Positions 1 to 6,479 of a DNA stretch of 10,141 nucleotides are shown in pieces. Source of the DNA: Chloroflexota bacterium (GTDB lineage: Bacteria; Chloroflexota; UBA5177; JANWHV01); assembly GCA_025924845.1 (NCBI GenBank), contig JAICHN010000161.1, positions 1-10,141 of the forward strand, in the 5' to 3' direction. The notes under the pieces are model-generated. The model searched no databases. It saw nothing but the letters and a program-made list of their open reading frames with translations, and was not told the origin of the DNA. The stretch's first letter is position 1; each line of letters opens with the position of its first letter. The position numbers and the translations under genes are program-made.

Positions 1-75
1 ACCGCGCCGGCCAGCGACGGCCAGGGCGGCAGCCTCGCGATGGAAGGCTGTGAGGTAGGTGGCCGTATCGAGCAT
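1..75 (-). CDS. Partial 5' end of a gene, possibly maleylpyruvate isomerase / MDMPI-N family
   Basis: Only the first 25 codons are inside the window; the gene runs off the left edge. The ATG at 75-73 is preceded by AGGAG about 7 nt upstream, a good ribosome-binding site. The visible peptide begins MLDTATYLTAFHREAAALA. This resembles the N-terminus of the mycothiol-dependent maleylpyruvate isomerase-like proteins (DinB-like four-helix fold, TIGR03083 type), which often begin with a T-x-Y-L-x-A-hydrophobic-R-x-E-x-x-A-L pattern. The family call rests on this short stretch and is tentative. The gene starts 130 bp downstream of the hydroxyproline operon in the same direction and may be read through from it, but it has no obvious link to that pathway. 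Confidence 0.5.
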   Translation of the reverse strand, partial: MLDTATYLTAFHREAAALAVAGRRG

Positions 76-105
76 GTGGCGTCTCCTGAGTGTGGCTAGG
101 GATTG

Positions 106-136
106 GCCGGCGATAGGGGAAGTATACCTATCCGGC
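106..136. repeat. Imperfect inverted repeat (possible hairpin/terminator)
   Basis: GCCGG-CG-ATAGG (106-117) faces CCTAT-CCGGC (127-136), giving a 10-bp stem with a 2-nt bulge and a 9-nt loop. It lies in the 130-bp gap between the deaminase stop codon and the start of the next gene. No clear U-run follows on the minus strand, so it may be a weak terminator, an mRNA-stabilising 3' hairpin of the operon, or an operator for the downstream gene. Confidence 0.35.
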
Positions 137-205
137 GCCTTTCTGAGGCCACTTCCTCTGGGACGCTATAGCCCATTTGCTCCTGAGGCAGCTATTGCTT
201 CAAGT

Positions 206-1138
206 TTAGTGATGCGAGAGTACGCCCACCGGCGGGCGATGGGCTAACGCATGATCGATCAGGCGCCGTGCCTCTTCCAGTTCGGTCCCCACCAACTCGA
301 GTCGCGGCCCGCGCACGCGCGCGCTCCCCATGCTTACCATCTCCTGGGCGAGCTTGATCAGTTGCACGAACTTCGGCACGGTGTCCAGGCGGAGTAGGGG
401 AAGGAACCAGGTGTAGAGCGCGTCGAGCGCCGCCCGGTTGCCGTGCCCATCGCGCACATCCATGGCAAGCCGGTAGAGGTCGATGGACTCGCCTGGAAAG
501 GCATTGACCAAGCCGGCGATCCAGCCGACCGCTCCCGCCTGCACCGCTTCCACAATGCCGTCATCCACCCCGATCAGGATCTCCAGGCGGTCGCCGATCA
601 GGGCATGGATTGCCTTGATGCGCCGTACATCCGTGCTCGATTCCTTGACCGCCGCCAGGTTGGCATGATCGCGGGCCAGTTCGGCGATCTGTTCGGGCAG
701 AAAGTCGGTTCGATAGGCGGGCGGATTATTGTAGAGCATGACCGGCAGGTTGACTGACCGGATCACGGCCGCCACGTGCGCCTTCATTTCGCGCCAGTCG
801 GTAGAGTAGGCATAGGGGGGCAGGACCATCACCCCGCTGCAGCCCGCCGTCTCGGCCATCTGGGCCAGGCGCACCGCATCTCTGGTTGCCAAGGCCGCCA
901 CGCCGGGGATGATCGGTACCCGATCACCCACCGCCGCCACCGCCGTTTTGAGCAACGCCGCCTTCTCGTCATAATCCAGGGTGGCGCCCTCGCCCAGCGA
1001 GCCGAGCGGCACCAGGCCGACGCAACCCGCGTCGACCAGCCACCGGCAATGCTCGGCGAAGAAAGCATGATCGATACTGCCGTCCTCGTTGAACTTGGTC
1101 GTCATCGCGGGAAGTACGCCGTGCCAATTGACCTTCAC
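206..1138 (-). CDS. DapA/NAL-superfamily enzyme, probable Delta1-pyrroline-4-hydroxy-2-carboxylate deaminase
   Basis: This 310-residue protein has the length and layout of the class I dihydrodipicolinate synthase/N-acetylneuraminate lyase barrel. Visible landmarks are GVLPAMTT at residues 7-14, the substrate-carboxylate loop GSLGEG at 46-51, the YNNP motif with catalytic Tyr136, and the Schiff-base lysine Lys165 in AAVKESS. The C-terminal part (KFVQLIKLAQEM, RGPRLELVG) also resembles the hydroxyproline-pathway branch. In that branch the enzyme deaminates and dehydrates Delta1-pyrroline-4-hydroxy-2-carboxylate to 2-oxoglutarate semialdehyde. The function is assigned mainly from context: it is the last gene of an operon with a hydroxyproline epimerase and a HcnABC-type dehydrogenase. 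The start is GTG at 1138-1136, which overlaps the previous stop codon as GTGA; the open frame continues upstream to 1372, but that extension lies inside the previous gene. Dihydrodipicolinate synthase or a sugar-acid aldolase is possible but less likely here. Confidence 0.88.
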   Translation of the reverse strand: MKVNWHGVLPAMTTKFNEDGSIDHAFFAEHCRWLVDAGCVGLVPLGSLGEGATLDYDEKAALLKTAVAAVGDRVPIIPGVAALATRDAVRLAQMAETAGCSGVMVLPPYAYSTDWREMKAHVAAVIRSVNLPVMLYNNPPAYRTDFLPEQIAELARDHANLAAVKESSTDVRRIKAIHALIGDRLEILIGVDDGIVEAVQAGAVGWIAGLVNAFPGESIDLYRLAMDVRDGHGNRAALDALYTWFLPLLRLDTVPKFVQLIKLAQEMVSMGSARVRGPRLELVGTELEEARRLIDHALAHRPPVGVLSHH

Positions 1139-2418
1139 TGAACTACCTTCTCTCTTGACTGGAGGGGAGCGCCGATCTGGGCGAGGCTCCCCAATGTGCA
1201 TGGCGTGATCGGCGCCCGAACCGAATCCTGGGTCCAGCCGAATAGGAAGGCCGAGGCGCCGCCGCAGACTCGGCCCTGGCATGGTCCCATCCCGCAGCGT
1301 GTGTGCAGTTTGGCGCTCCTCCAACTGCCGTGTTCGCACACGGCGGCGTACGGCACATCCTCGCAGCGGCACACGAGCGTGTCGGGATCGGCGAGCATCT
1401 TGAGCTCGTCGCGCAAGGCGAATCCTTGGCTCAACGCGGCGGCGAAGCGGTGGGCGTGGGTCCGGCTGGGAAACAATGCTCGTGCCTCGGCCTCCTGCCC
1501 TGTCGCGGCCAGCCCGGCGATCCGCCCTTCGGCCAGCGCCGCTTCCAGGCCGGCCACGCCGGTCACCTCACCGGCGGCGTAGATGTGGTCGCGGCTGGTC
1601 CGTTGCCGTTCGTCCACCTGGACCGCGCCCTCGACCACCGCGCAGCCCAGGGCACGGGGCAACTCGAGGTTCGGGGTCAGGCCAAAGCCGCAGGCGAGAT
1701 ACTCGCATTCCAGCGTCCAGGCGCCGCCGTGCTGTATCGTGACCGCTTCCAGGCGCTCCGTCCCCCGCGCCCTGACTACCCACGCACCTGCCCGAAACGG
1801 CACGCCGCGCAAGCTGCCGCCGAGCCGGCCTGCCTGGCGCAGTTTATCCCAGTCGGAAAGGAGCCAGCACGAGAAGGTGGCCAGCTTTCGCCATGGCGTC
1901 TGCTCGATTACCGCCGTCACGCGGGCGCCCTTGCCGGTCAGATACGAGGCCACGGCGAGGAGGAGCGGACCGCTTCCCGCCACCACGACACGCTTGCCCT
2001 TGATCGGCATGCCGCCCTTGACCAGCGCCTGGAGGCCGCCCGCACCGAACACGCCGGGCAGCGTCCAGCCCGGAAAAGGCAGGAAAAGTTCGCGCGCCCC
2101 TGGCGCGAGGATCAGGCGTCCGTAGGCAAGCTCGATCGGCTCGCTTGTCGTGTCGGCAATCAGTCTGCCGGCGTCCGGCGCGGCGACTACACGGGTTCGG
2201 GTGAGCAGACGCACGTTGGGCACGCCGGCACGCCTGATCCAGCGCGCCGCTTGCTCGGTAGGGATGCCGCCCGGTCCGCCGCGCCAGATTTGCCCGCCTG
2301 GCTGGGGGTTGTCGTCGATCAGGCCAACCGTCGCCCTGCTCTCCGCCGCGCCCACCGCCGCCGCCAGGCCCGCCGGCCCTGCCCCAACCACCAGCACCTC
2401 GAACTGGAGATCCTTCAT
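1135..2418 (-). CDS. HcnB-like FAD/NAD(P)-binding subunit of D-hydroxyproline dehydrogenase
   Basis: A 427-residue flavoprotein. The N-terminal dinucleotide-binding motif is VVGAGPAG (residues 10-17), followed by the PQPGGQIWRGG segment typical of the HcnB/alpha-subunit family. A second Rossmann motif, VVVAGSGP, is at 144-151, and IYAAGEVTGVAGLEAALAEG (279-298) closes the FAD site. The C-terminus carries a BFD-like iron-sulfur domain with Cys350 and Cys352 (CRC) and Cys375/Cys380 (CGMGPC), plus Cys385. Relatives include hydrogen cyanide synthase HcnB, octopine/nopaline oxidase subunits and the hetero-oligomeric D-hydroxyproline dehydrogenases of bacteria. The flanking epimerase and deaminase point to oxidation of cis-4-hydroxy-D-proline to Delta1-pyrroline-4-hydroxy-2-carboxylate. 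The subunit would carry electrons between flavins and iron-sulfur centres. ATG at 2418-2416 overlaps the preceding stop codon by 4 nt (ATGA), and its own stop overlaps the deaminase start by 4 nt. Confidence 0.9.
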   Translation of the reverse strand: MKDLQFEVLVVGAGPAGLAAAVGAAESRATVGLIDDNPQPGGQIWRGGPGGIPTEQAARWIRRAGVPNVRLLTRTRVVAAPDAGRLIADTTSEPIELAYGRLILAPGARELFLPFPGWTLPGVFGAGGLQALVKGGMPIKGKRVVVAGSGPLLLAVASYLTGKGARVTAVIEQTPWRKLATFSCWLLSDWDKLRQAGRLGGSLRGVPFRAGAWVVRARGTERLEAVTIQHGGAWTLECEYLACGFGLTPNLELPRALGCAVVEGAVQVDERQRTSRDHIYAAGEVTGVAGLEAALAEGRIAGLAATGQEAEARALFPSRTHAHRFAAALSQGFALRDELKMLADPDTLVCRCEDVPYAAVCEHGSWRSAKLHTRCGMGPCQGRVCGGASAFLFGWTQDSVRAPITPCTLGSLAQIGAPLQSREKVVQ

Positions 2419-2657
2419 CCCGTCACCACCGTCATCCCATCCTCACATGGGGTTTGGCAGCCGAGGCGATGGGCCTGGCCGTCGATCGTCACTCGGCACT
2501 CGAAGCAGATGCCCATCCCGCAGAGCGGTCCCCGTGCCTCGCCGCGCACCGAGCGCCGATAGGCGCCCACGCCGGCCAGGGCGACGGCGGACGCCACCAT
2601 GGATCCCGCCGAAACGCGCACCGCGCGTCCGTTCACGGTGAGGCTGAGCTCAGGCAC
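2415..2657 (-). CDS. HcnA-like small [2Fe-2S] ferredoxin subunit of D-hydroxyproline dehydrogenase
   Basis: An 80-residue protein with a beta-grasp plant-type ferredoxin layout. The N-terminal strand is LSLTVNGRAV, and the cluster ligands are Cys46, Cys51, Cys54 and Cys67 (C-x4-C-x2-C-x12-C, in LCGMGICFEC and LGCQTPC). This is the normal size and pattern for the small gamma/HcnA subunit of heteromeric amine/imino-acid dehydrogenases, where it shuttles electrons between the two flavoprotein subunits. The chosen start is GTG at 2657-2655: GGAGG lies 6 nt upstream, and the family homology begins here. The open frame extends to 2783, but the extra residues (Arg/Ser/Cys/Pro-rich) are the previous gene read in another frame. 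It overlaps the upstream HcnC-like gene by 8 nt and the downstream HcnB-like gene by 4 nt, which fits stoichiometric coupled translation of the complex. Confidence 0.88.
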   Translation of the reverse strand: MPELSLTVNGRAVRVSAGSMVASAVALAGVGAYRRSVRGEARGPLCGMGICFECRVTIDGQAHRLGCQTPCEDGMTVVTG

Positions 2658-3774
2658 GGGCCGCCTCCAAGGAGAGGCGCGCCGGCAGATACGGCTCGAT
2701 CGGGATCTCCAGGGGCAGGCCGAGCAACTGGGCGGCAAGCAGTTTGGCCGTAGCAGGCGCGCTGGTGATGCCCAGTCCTTCATGTCCGGTGGCTAGCCAG
2801 AGGCCAGGCCGATCTGGATGAGGGCCGACCAAGGGCAATCCATCCGGCGTGGCGGCGCGGAAGCCGGTCCATACCCGAAGACATGAGAGTTGGGCCAGAG
2901 TTGGTAGGTAGGCGAAGGCGCGATGCAGCATCTGGGAAAGGATACCGTGATCGCAGGCGTCTGACTGAACGTCGAACTGCCGCGACGAGCCGATCAGCAC
3001 CTGGCCCGTGCCTCTGGGCTGCACGTTAAACGCCACCGAATCACCGTCCGTTGCATGCGCGTTCTTGATGTAGCCCAGTTCGACCAGTTGATGTCGCACG
3101 AAGCCGGGGTAGCGGTCGGTGATCGCCAGGTGTCCTTTCTTGGCGCGGATTGGCAAGTCGGGGACGAGATCGACAGCGCGCGCTCCGTTGGCGAGCACCA
3201 CGGCGTCACCGCGTAGCTCGGCGCCGCTTGCCAGCTGGACGCTGCCTGGAAGCACGGCGGTCACCGTGCCGCCAAGCAGGCGGGCGCCCCGTCGGCAGGC
3301 GCGATCGAGGAGCAGCGCCGCGCTGCCCGGTGGGTAGACCACGCTGTCCTCGGGGACGAGCAGGCCGCCCGCCAGGCCGGGCCGTAGATTCGGCTCAAGA
3401 TTAGAGAGCGCCTGGGAGCCAAGAATCTCGCATGGCACGGCCTGGGCCTGATAAGCGGCATGTTTGAGCTGAACGGCGTGCATTTCCTCGTCGTCCTCGG
3501 CCACCCAGATCGTGCCGCACTGCCCGTACTCGTGGGGCGCCCGCGCCTCCTGGGCAAAGGTATTCCAGAGCACCTGGGAGTAGCGGGTTAGTGCAAGCTG
3601 GGCAGGGCTGTCGTCCATCACCACGATATGCCCCATGCCTGCCGCCGTGGCGCCGCTGCCCACCACGTCGCGCTCCACCAGCCCAACCGATACGCCGCCC
3701 GCCGCCAACTCGTGCGCACAGGCGGCGCCCACGATACCGGCGCCGATAATCAGCACCTCGAAGGACTCAGGCAC
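2650..3774 (-). CDS. HcnC-like FAD-dependent (DAO-family) catalytic subunit of D-hydroxyproline dehydrogenase
   Basis: A 374-residue protein of the D-amino-acid oxidase/glycine oxidase (DAO) family. It starts with VLIIGAGIVGAACAHELA (residues 8-25, FAD-binding GxGxxG), followed by an acidic residue ending the second strand (VERD) and the GSGATAAGMGHI segment. The C-terminal motif ATGHEGLGITSAPATAKL is the conserved FAD/substrate-closing element. In the HcnABC/heteromeric dehydrogenase group this is the beta subunit, which takes hydride from the substrate C-N bond. Together with the epimerase next door, the substrate is most likely cis-4-hydroxy-D-proline. The start is GTG at 3774-3772, sharing one base with the epimerase stop codon (TAGTG). 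The ribosome-binding site is weak, so translation probably depends on re-initiation. The homology starts immediately, which supports this start. Confidence 0.9.
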   Translation of the reverse strand: MPESFEVLIIGAGIVGAACAHELAAGGVSVGLVERDVVGSGATAAGMGHIVVMDDSPAQLALTRYSQVLWNTFAQEARAPHEYGQCGTIWVAEDDEEMHAVQLKHAAYQAQAVPCEILGSQALSNLEPNLRPGLAGGLLVPEDSVVYPPGSAALLLDRACRRGARLLGGTVTAVLPGSVQLASGAELRGDAVVLANGARAVDLVPDLPIRAKKGHLAITDRYPGFVRHQLVELGYIKNAHATDGDSVAFNVQPRGTGQVLIGSSRQFDVQSDACDHGILSQMLHRAFAYLPTLAQLSCLRVWTGFRAATPDGLPLVGPHPDRPGLWLATGHEGLGITSAPATAKLLAAQLLGLPLEIPIEPYLPARLSLEAARA

Positions 3775-4706
3775 TACGAAATGCCCTGGCGAAAGGGATC
3801 GCGCTCGTCGAAGAGCAGGCTGCCTTCAAGGGTAATGAACGCGGAACCGGTGATGGCGGGCAAGATCCGAGCGTCCTCGATCGCGTAGGTTGCCTCGAAA
3901 CGGCTGCCGATGATGCTCTCCTGCACCCAGATCGCGCCCGGCGCCAGTTTCCCATCACTGGCCAGACAGGCCATTTTGGCGCTGGTCCCGGTGCCGCAGG
4001 GCGATCGATCGTACGCCTTGCCGGGACAGAGGACGAAGTTGCGGCTATCGGCGCCGTCGCGGCCGGGCGCGAACAGTTCGATATGGTCGATCAGTGCTCC
4101 GTCGGCGCCGGTGATGCCTTGCCGCTCCAACGCCTGACGGATACGCCAGGTCAGATCGGTTAGCGGCTCGACATCCGCGAACCGCAATTCCCGGCCGTGA
4201 TCGTCGACCAGGAAAAACCAGTTTCCGCCCCAGGCCACGTCGCCGGTGACGCGGCCGTGTCCCGGCACCTCTACCGACACGCCCCCGGCAAAGCGATAAC
4301 TGGGTACGTTGTGTACCGTGACCCGCCCATCCTCGTGCAGATGCGCGGTGACGACGCCGACCGGCGTTTCGATCCGGTGCGTGCCCGGCCTGATCTGTCC
4401 CAGATAGGCGAGCGTAGCCACCAGGCCGATCGTACCGTGCCCGCACATCCCCAGGTACGACACGTTATTGAAAAAAATCACGCCGGCGGCGCAGGTGGGG
4501 TCGGTGGGGGCGCGGAGCAGGGCGCCGACCACCACGTCGGAGCCGCGCGGCTCGTTGACCACGGCGGAGCGGAACCCGTCGAAGCGTTCGCGAAACACGG
4601 CCAACTGCCGGGCCAGGCTGCCCCCGCCCAGGTCAGGCCCACCGTCGATGATCAGGCGCGTCGGTTCACCGGCGGTGTGCGAATCAATAATGTTCACTCT
4701 CTGCAT
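3774..4706 (-). CDS. 4-hydroxyproline 2-epimerase (proline racemase family)
   Basis: A 310-residue member of the proline racemase superfamily, of normal length. It begins with the N-terminal signature [13 protein letters not shown] (residues 7-19). Both catalytic cysteines are present: Cys88 in MCGHGTIG and Cys237 in [10 protein letters not shown], with Asp233 in AYDRSPC. Two cysteines indicate a racemase/epimerase rather than the trans-3-hydroxyproline dehydratases, where one cysteine is replaced. The MCGHGTIG context and the operon favour 4-hydroxyproline 2-epimerase over proline racemase. It would convert trans-4-hydroxy-L-proline to cis-4-hydroxy-D-proline, the first step of the pathway. 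The ATG at 4706-4704 is preceded by GAGG about 10 nt upstream. It lies 67 nt downstream of the reductase gene with no convincing promoter between, and it shares one base with the next gene's start. Confidence 0.93.
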   Translation of the reverse strand: MQRVNIIDSHTAGEPTRLIIDGGPDLGGGSLARQLAVFRERFDGFRSAVVNEPRGSDVVVGALLRAPTDPTCAAGVIFFNNVSYLGMCGHGTIGLVATLAYLGQIRPGTHRIETPVGVVTAHLHEDGRVTVHNVPSYRFAGGVSVEVPGHGRVTGDVAWGGNWFFLVDDHGRELRFADVEPLTDLTWRIRQALERQGITGADGALIDHIELFAPGRDGADSRNFVLCPGKAYDRSPCGTGTSAKMACLASDGKLAPGAIWVQESIIGSRFEATYAIEDARILPAITGSAFITLEGSLLFDERDPFRQGIS

Positions 4707-4773
4707 GCGCTCATCGCCTCGCTTACTTCATCCTGGTCCTGAATGCGACGCCGACCCTCTTGTCGCCATCGAG

Positions 4774-5469
4774 TCAGGCGGGCGCGATGAAGGTGCCGGG
4801 GCTGTTCGGGGTGCCGCGAAACTCCGGACTACGCTCCGGTTTCGCCTCGGACAGGGCGCGGCGCACCCCGTCGGCATCGAAGTCGTGGGTGTAGACCGGG
4901 GTGCCGGGCTGTTGCCGCCAGGATTCGTCCAGCCCGCCCGCGTCAACCCCATCAAAGCCGAGCTGGTCGATCAGCCGCAATACGACCGCTTTGGCCGCCG
5001 GATCATCGCCCGCCACGGGTAGGGCGATCCGCCCTGGCGTGCCGGCCGGTTTGCCCAGTTCCAGCAAGTGTTGCGCATAGATATTATTGAATGCCTTGAC
5101 CACGGGCCGACCCAACTGCTGCTCGACCCAACGACTCTCCGGCATGCCGGCCTCGATTGCCTCGATTCGGCCATCGCGCTGTCGCGGATAGTAGTTCCCG
5201 GTGTCAACGACCACGACGTCCTTGGCCGCCTCGTCGAACAAGCCTGCCGGCAGGCTCGGCACGTTCTTCTCGGGAATGGTCACGATCACCACTGCCGCGC
5301 CCCGTGCCGCTTCCGTGACCGGTACGGCAGTCGCGCCTGTCTCCGCCGCCAGATCGCGGAGCGTCTCGGGTCCGCGCGAGTTGGCCACGGCAACCTCGTG
5401 CCTCAGCGCGGTGAAGCGCCTGGTGAGCGTGCCGCCGATGTTGCCCGCGCCGATGATGCCGATTTTCAT
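4774..5469 (-). CDS. NADP/F420-dependent oxidoreductase-like dinucleotide-binding protein (COG2085 type)
   Basis: A 231-residue Rossmann-fold protein. The N-terminus MKIGIIGAGNIGGTLTRRF carries the GxGxxG motif, and the following strand ends ANSRGPETL, whose Ser-Arg after the second strand suggests NADP(H). VVIVTIPEKN and VVVVDTGNYYPRQRDG (Rossmann half) and VVKAFNNIYAQHL are characteristic of the 'NADPH-dependent F420 reductase'/F420_oxidored family. True F420 reductases cannot be told from other oxidoreductases of this family by sequence reading alone, so the substrate is unknown. The start is ATG at 5469-5467, because GGGAGGAG sits 5 nt upstream. A GTG immediately before it (5472-5470) would be only 2 nt from the Shine-Dalgarno and is rejected. 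It is the first gene after the extended -10 promoter and precedes the hydroxyproline genes by 67 nt, so it is probably co-transcribed with them. Confidence 0.82.
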   Translation of the reverse strand: MKIGIIGAGNIGGTLTRRFTALRHEVAVANSRGPETLRDLAAETGATAVPVTEAARGAAVVIVTIPEKNVPSLPAGLFDEAAKDVVVVDTGNYYPRQRDGRIEAIEAGMPESRWVEQQLGRPVVKAFNNIYAQHLLELGKPAGTPGRIALPVAGDDPAAKAVVLRLIDQLGFDGVDAGGLDESWRQQPGTPVYTHDFDADGVRRALSEAKPERSPEFRGTPNSPGTFIAPA

Positions 5470-5474
5470 CACTG

Positions 5475-5482
5475 CTCCTCCC
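5475..5482 (-). promoter_or_regulatory. Strong Shine-Dalgarno deciding the reductase start
   Basis: On the minus strand the sequence is GGGAGGAG, 5 nt before ATG 5469 and only 2 nt before the alternative GTG 5472. The spacing picks the ATG as the start codon. Confidence 0.75.
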
Positions 5483-5486
5483 GGAA

Positions 5487-5508
5487 GGGGCTGCCGTCGA
5501 GGCGCCCC
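5487..5508 (-). promoter_or_regulatory. Leader hairpin just upstream of the ribosome-binding site
   Basis: On the minus strand GGGGC-GCC, loop TCGAC, then GGC-A-GCCCC forms an 8-bp stem with one bulged A. It ends 4 nt before the Shine-Dalgarno of the reductase gene and lies inside the roughly 58-nt leader expected from the promoter at 5534-5542. It could modulate translation or protect the 5' end. No known riboswitch is recognised. Confidence 0.35.
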
Positions 5509-5533
5509 ATGGTGTCCTCACTGCTCAACCCCG

Positions 5534-5542
5534 ATCATACCA
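5534..5542 (-). promoter_or_regulatory. Extended -10 promoter for the reductase/hydroxyproline operon
   Basis: Minus-strand TGGTATGAT: a TATGAT -10 box (5539-5534, five of six bases match TATAAT) preceded by the TGn extension. There is no good -35 at the usual distance, as is common for extended -10 promoters. The predicted transcription start is about 5527, giving a leader of about 58 nt. This is the only convincing promoter seen upstream of the six-gene set. Confidence 0.5.
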
Positions 5543-5624
5543 GCGTCATCGATAGGCGGTGCGGCCAGTGGTAAACATAGAGCACTGCTACGGGAAGCGC
5601 TCGAACTTTTAATTGACAGCGCAG

Positions 5625-5655
5625 AGAAACCGGCGCGGACTCCGCGCCGGTTTCT
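5625..5655. terminator. Strong GC-rich hairpin, likely terminator after the PRC-barrel gene
   Basis: AGAAACCGGCGCGG (5625-5638) and its exact reverse complement (5642-5655) form a 14-bp perfect stem with a 3-nt loop. It begins 17 nt beyond the PRC-barrel stop codon on the minus strand and lies upstream of the operon promoter, so it would insulate the two units. Both sides have only short T stretches (TTTCT), so efficiency and direction are uncertain. 9-bp arms AGCACTGCT (5581-5589) and AGCAGTGCT (5666-5674) also flank it as an outer inverted repeat. Confidence 0.7.
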
Positions 5656-5672
5656 ATACGCCTCCAGCAGTG

Positions 5673-6356
5673 CTACCGCACCGCCTCCCTGGCGTCCACA
5701 TTGAGGTACACGACCCCGTCGTCCACCGAATCGATCTCGGAGACCGGCAACTCCCATTCCTCTCCCTTAAATAGGCCCTTATGCACTACCAGACCGGTCA
5801 GGTGGTTGTCGGCCGGATCGAAGGTAAGCTCACGCACCGTCCCCACCTTCTCGCCATCGCGGCCAAGCACATCGCTGCCCTCACCGATCACGGCATTCTC
5901 CAGATCCTGACGTCGCAGCGCGGCGTGGACCTCGCGGTCGGTCGTGCTGTCGCCGGTCCAGGTCGGAGTGACCGGGCTTGCCGCCGGTTGCAACTCACCC
6001 GCCGTGAACTGCCGGCCGCCCGCCGGTACGCCCATCCCGTAGCCGACCGGCCAGTAGAACGCCGACGCCGGATAGGCCAACGGCAGCCGGTAGTCGACGG
6101 GCGGGGAGGTATAGTCGGCCTCCTGGAAGTCCGGGAGTCTATCAACCTCCTCGGAGGTGTAGGCGATGCGGGCGTCTCCGCCGGGGCGGGCCATGACCAT
6201 ATCGGCGGGAACCTCGACGTCCTTGTGAAGGATGACGCCCTTGCGCACCACTACCGCCTTCACCGCGCTGCGGTTGGGATCGAGGATCAGCCGATCGACC
6301 GTGCCCAGATCCTTGTCGTCACTGGTGTACACATGCATGCCCAGAGTAATATCCAT
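5673..6356 (-). CDS. Two-domain PRC-barrel protein
   Basis: A 227-residue protein with two PRC-barrel-like units. The first spans roughly residues 1-70 (LGMHVYTSDDKDLGTVDRL, then AVKAVVVRKG and VEVPADMV). The second spans roughly 155-225 (GSDVLGRDGEKVGTVREL, then HLTGLVVHKGL and WELPVSEIDSVDDGVVYL). They are joined by a linker of about 80 residues rich in Pro, Tyr, Gly and Thr (residues 72-150). PRC-barrels are small beta-barrels found in photosynthetic reaction centre H subunits, RimM and many stress-related bacterial proteins; the role here is unknown. There is no signal peptide or membrane segment, so it is probably cytoplasmic. The ATG at 6356-6354 has AAGGGG about 9 nt upstream. It forms its own unit, ending just before the hairpin at 5625-5655. 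Confidence 0.8.
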   Translation of the reverse strand: MDITLGMHVYTSDDKDLGTVDRLILDPNRSAVKAVVVRKGVILHKDVEVPADMVMARPGGDARIAYTSEEVDRLPDFQEADYTSPPVDYRLPLAYPASAFYWPVGYGMGVPAGGRQFTAGELQPAASPVTPTWTGDSTTDREVHAALRRQDLENAVIGEGSDVLGRDGEKVGTVRELTFDPADNHLTGLVVHKGLFKGEEWELPVSEIDSVDDGVVYLNVDAREAVR

Positions 6357-6479
6357 GAGCTATTCCCCTTTCGTAGGAACGCGGCATGAGATATAACGCG
6401 GCGCGCTCCATCTCTCATTATGGGACCGGGATGACTGGCGTACATCGCTCGAATGACCGACGTCGGGCCGTAATCAGCA

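Noticed and set aside
206..1138. Dihydrodipicolinate synthase for lysine biosynthesis
   Set aside because: It has the same fold and catalytic Tyr/Lys, but the operon contains no lysine genes and matches hydroxyproline catabolism.
1139..1372. N-terminal extension of the deaminase frame
   Set aside because: It overlaps the conserved iron-sulfur region of the HcnB-like gene. Family homology begins exactly at GTG 1138, which forms a typical GTGA overlap.
1303..2562. 419-codon plus-strand open frame opposite the HcnB-like gene
   Set aside because: It is Arg/Ala/Pro-rich with no recognisable motif, fully antisense to a gene with clear FAD and Cys motifs; a GC-rich antisense shadow.
1135..3774. 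Hydrogen cyanide synthase (hcnABC)
   Set aside because: The subunits are homologous to HcnABC, but a hydroxyproline epimerase and a DapA-type deaminase in the same overlapping operon point to D-hydroxyproline dehydrogenase.
5470..5472. GTG start one codon before the reductase ATG
   Set aside because: It is only 2 nt from the Shine-Dalgarno; the ATG at the next codon has proper spacing.
5613..5618. Perfect TTGACA -35 box on the plus strand
   Set aside because: No -10 box lies 15-19 nt downstream, where the GC-rich hairpin sits, and there is no plus-strand gene after it.
6386..6418. 6-bp inverted repeat ATGAGA/TCTCAT upstream of the PRC-barrel gene
   Set aside because: The stem is short with a 21-nt gap and could arise by chance; no promoter was convincingly aligned with it.
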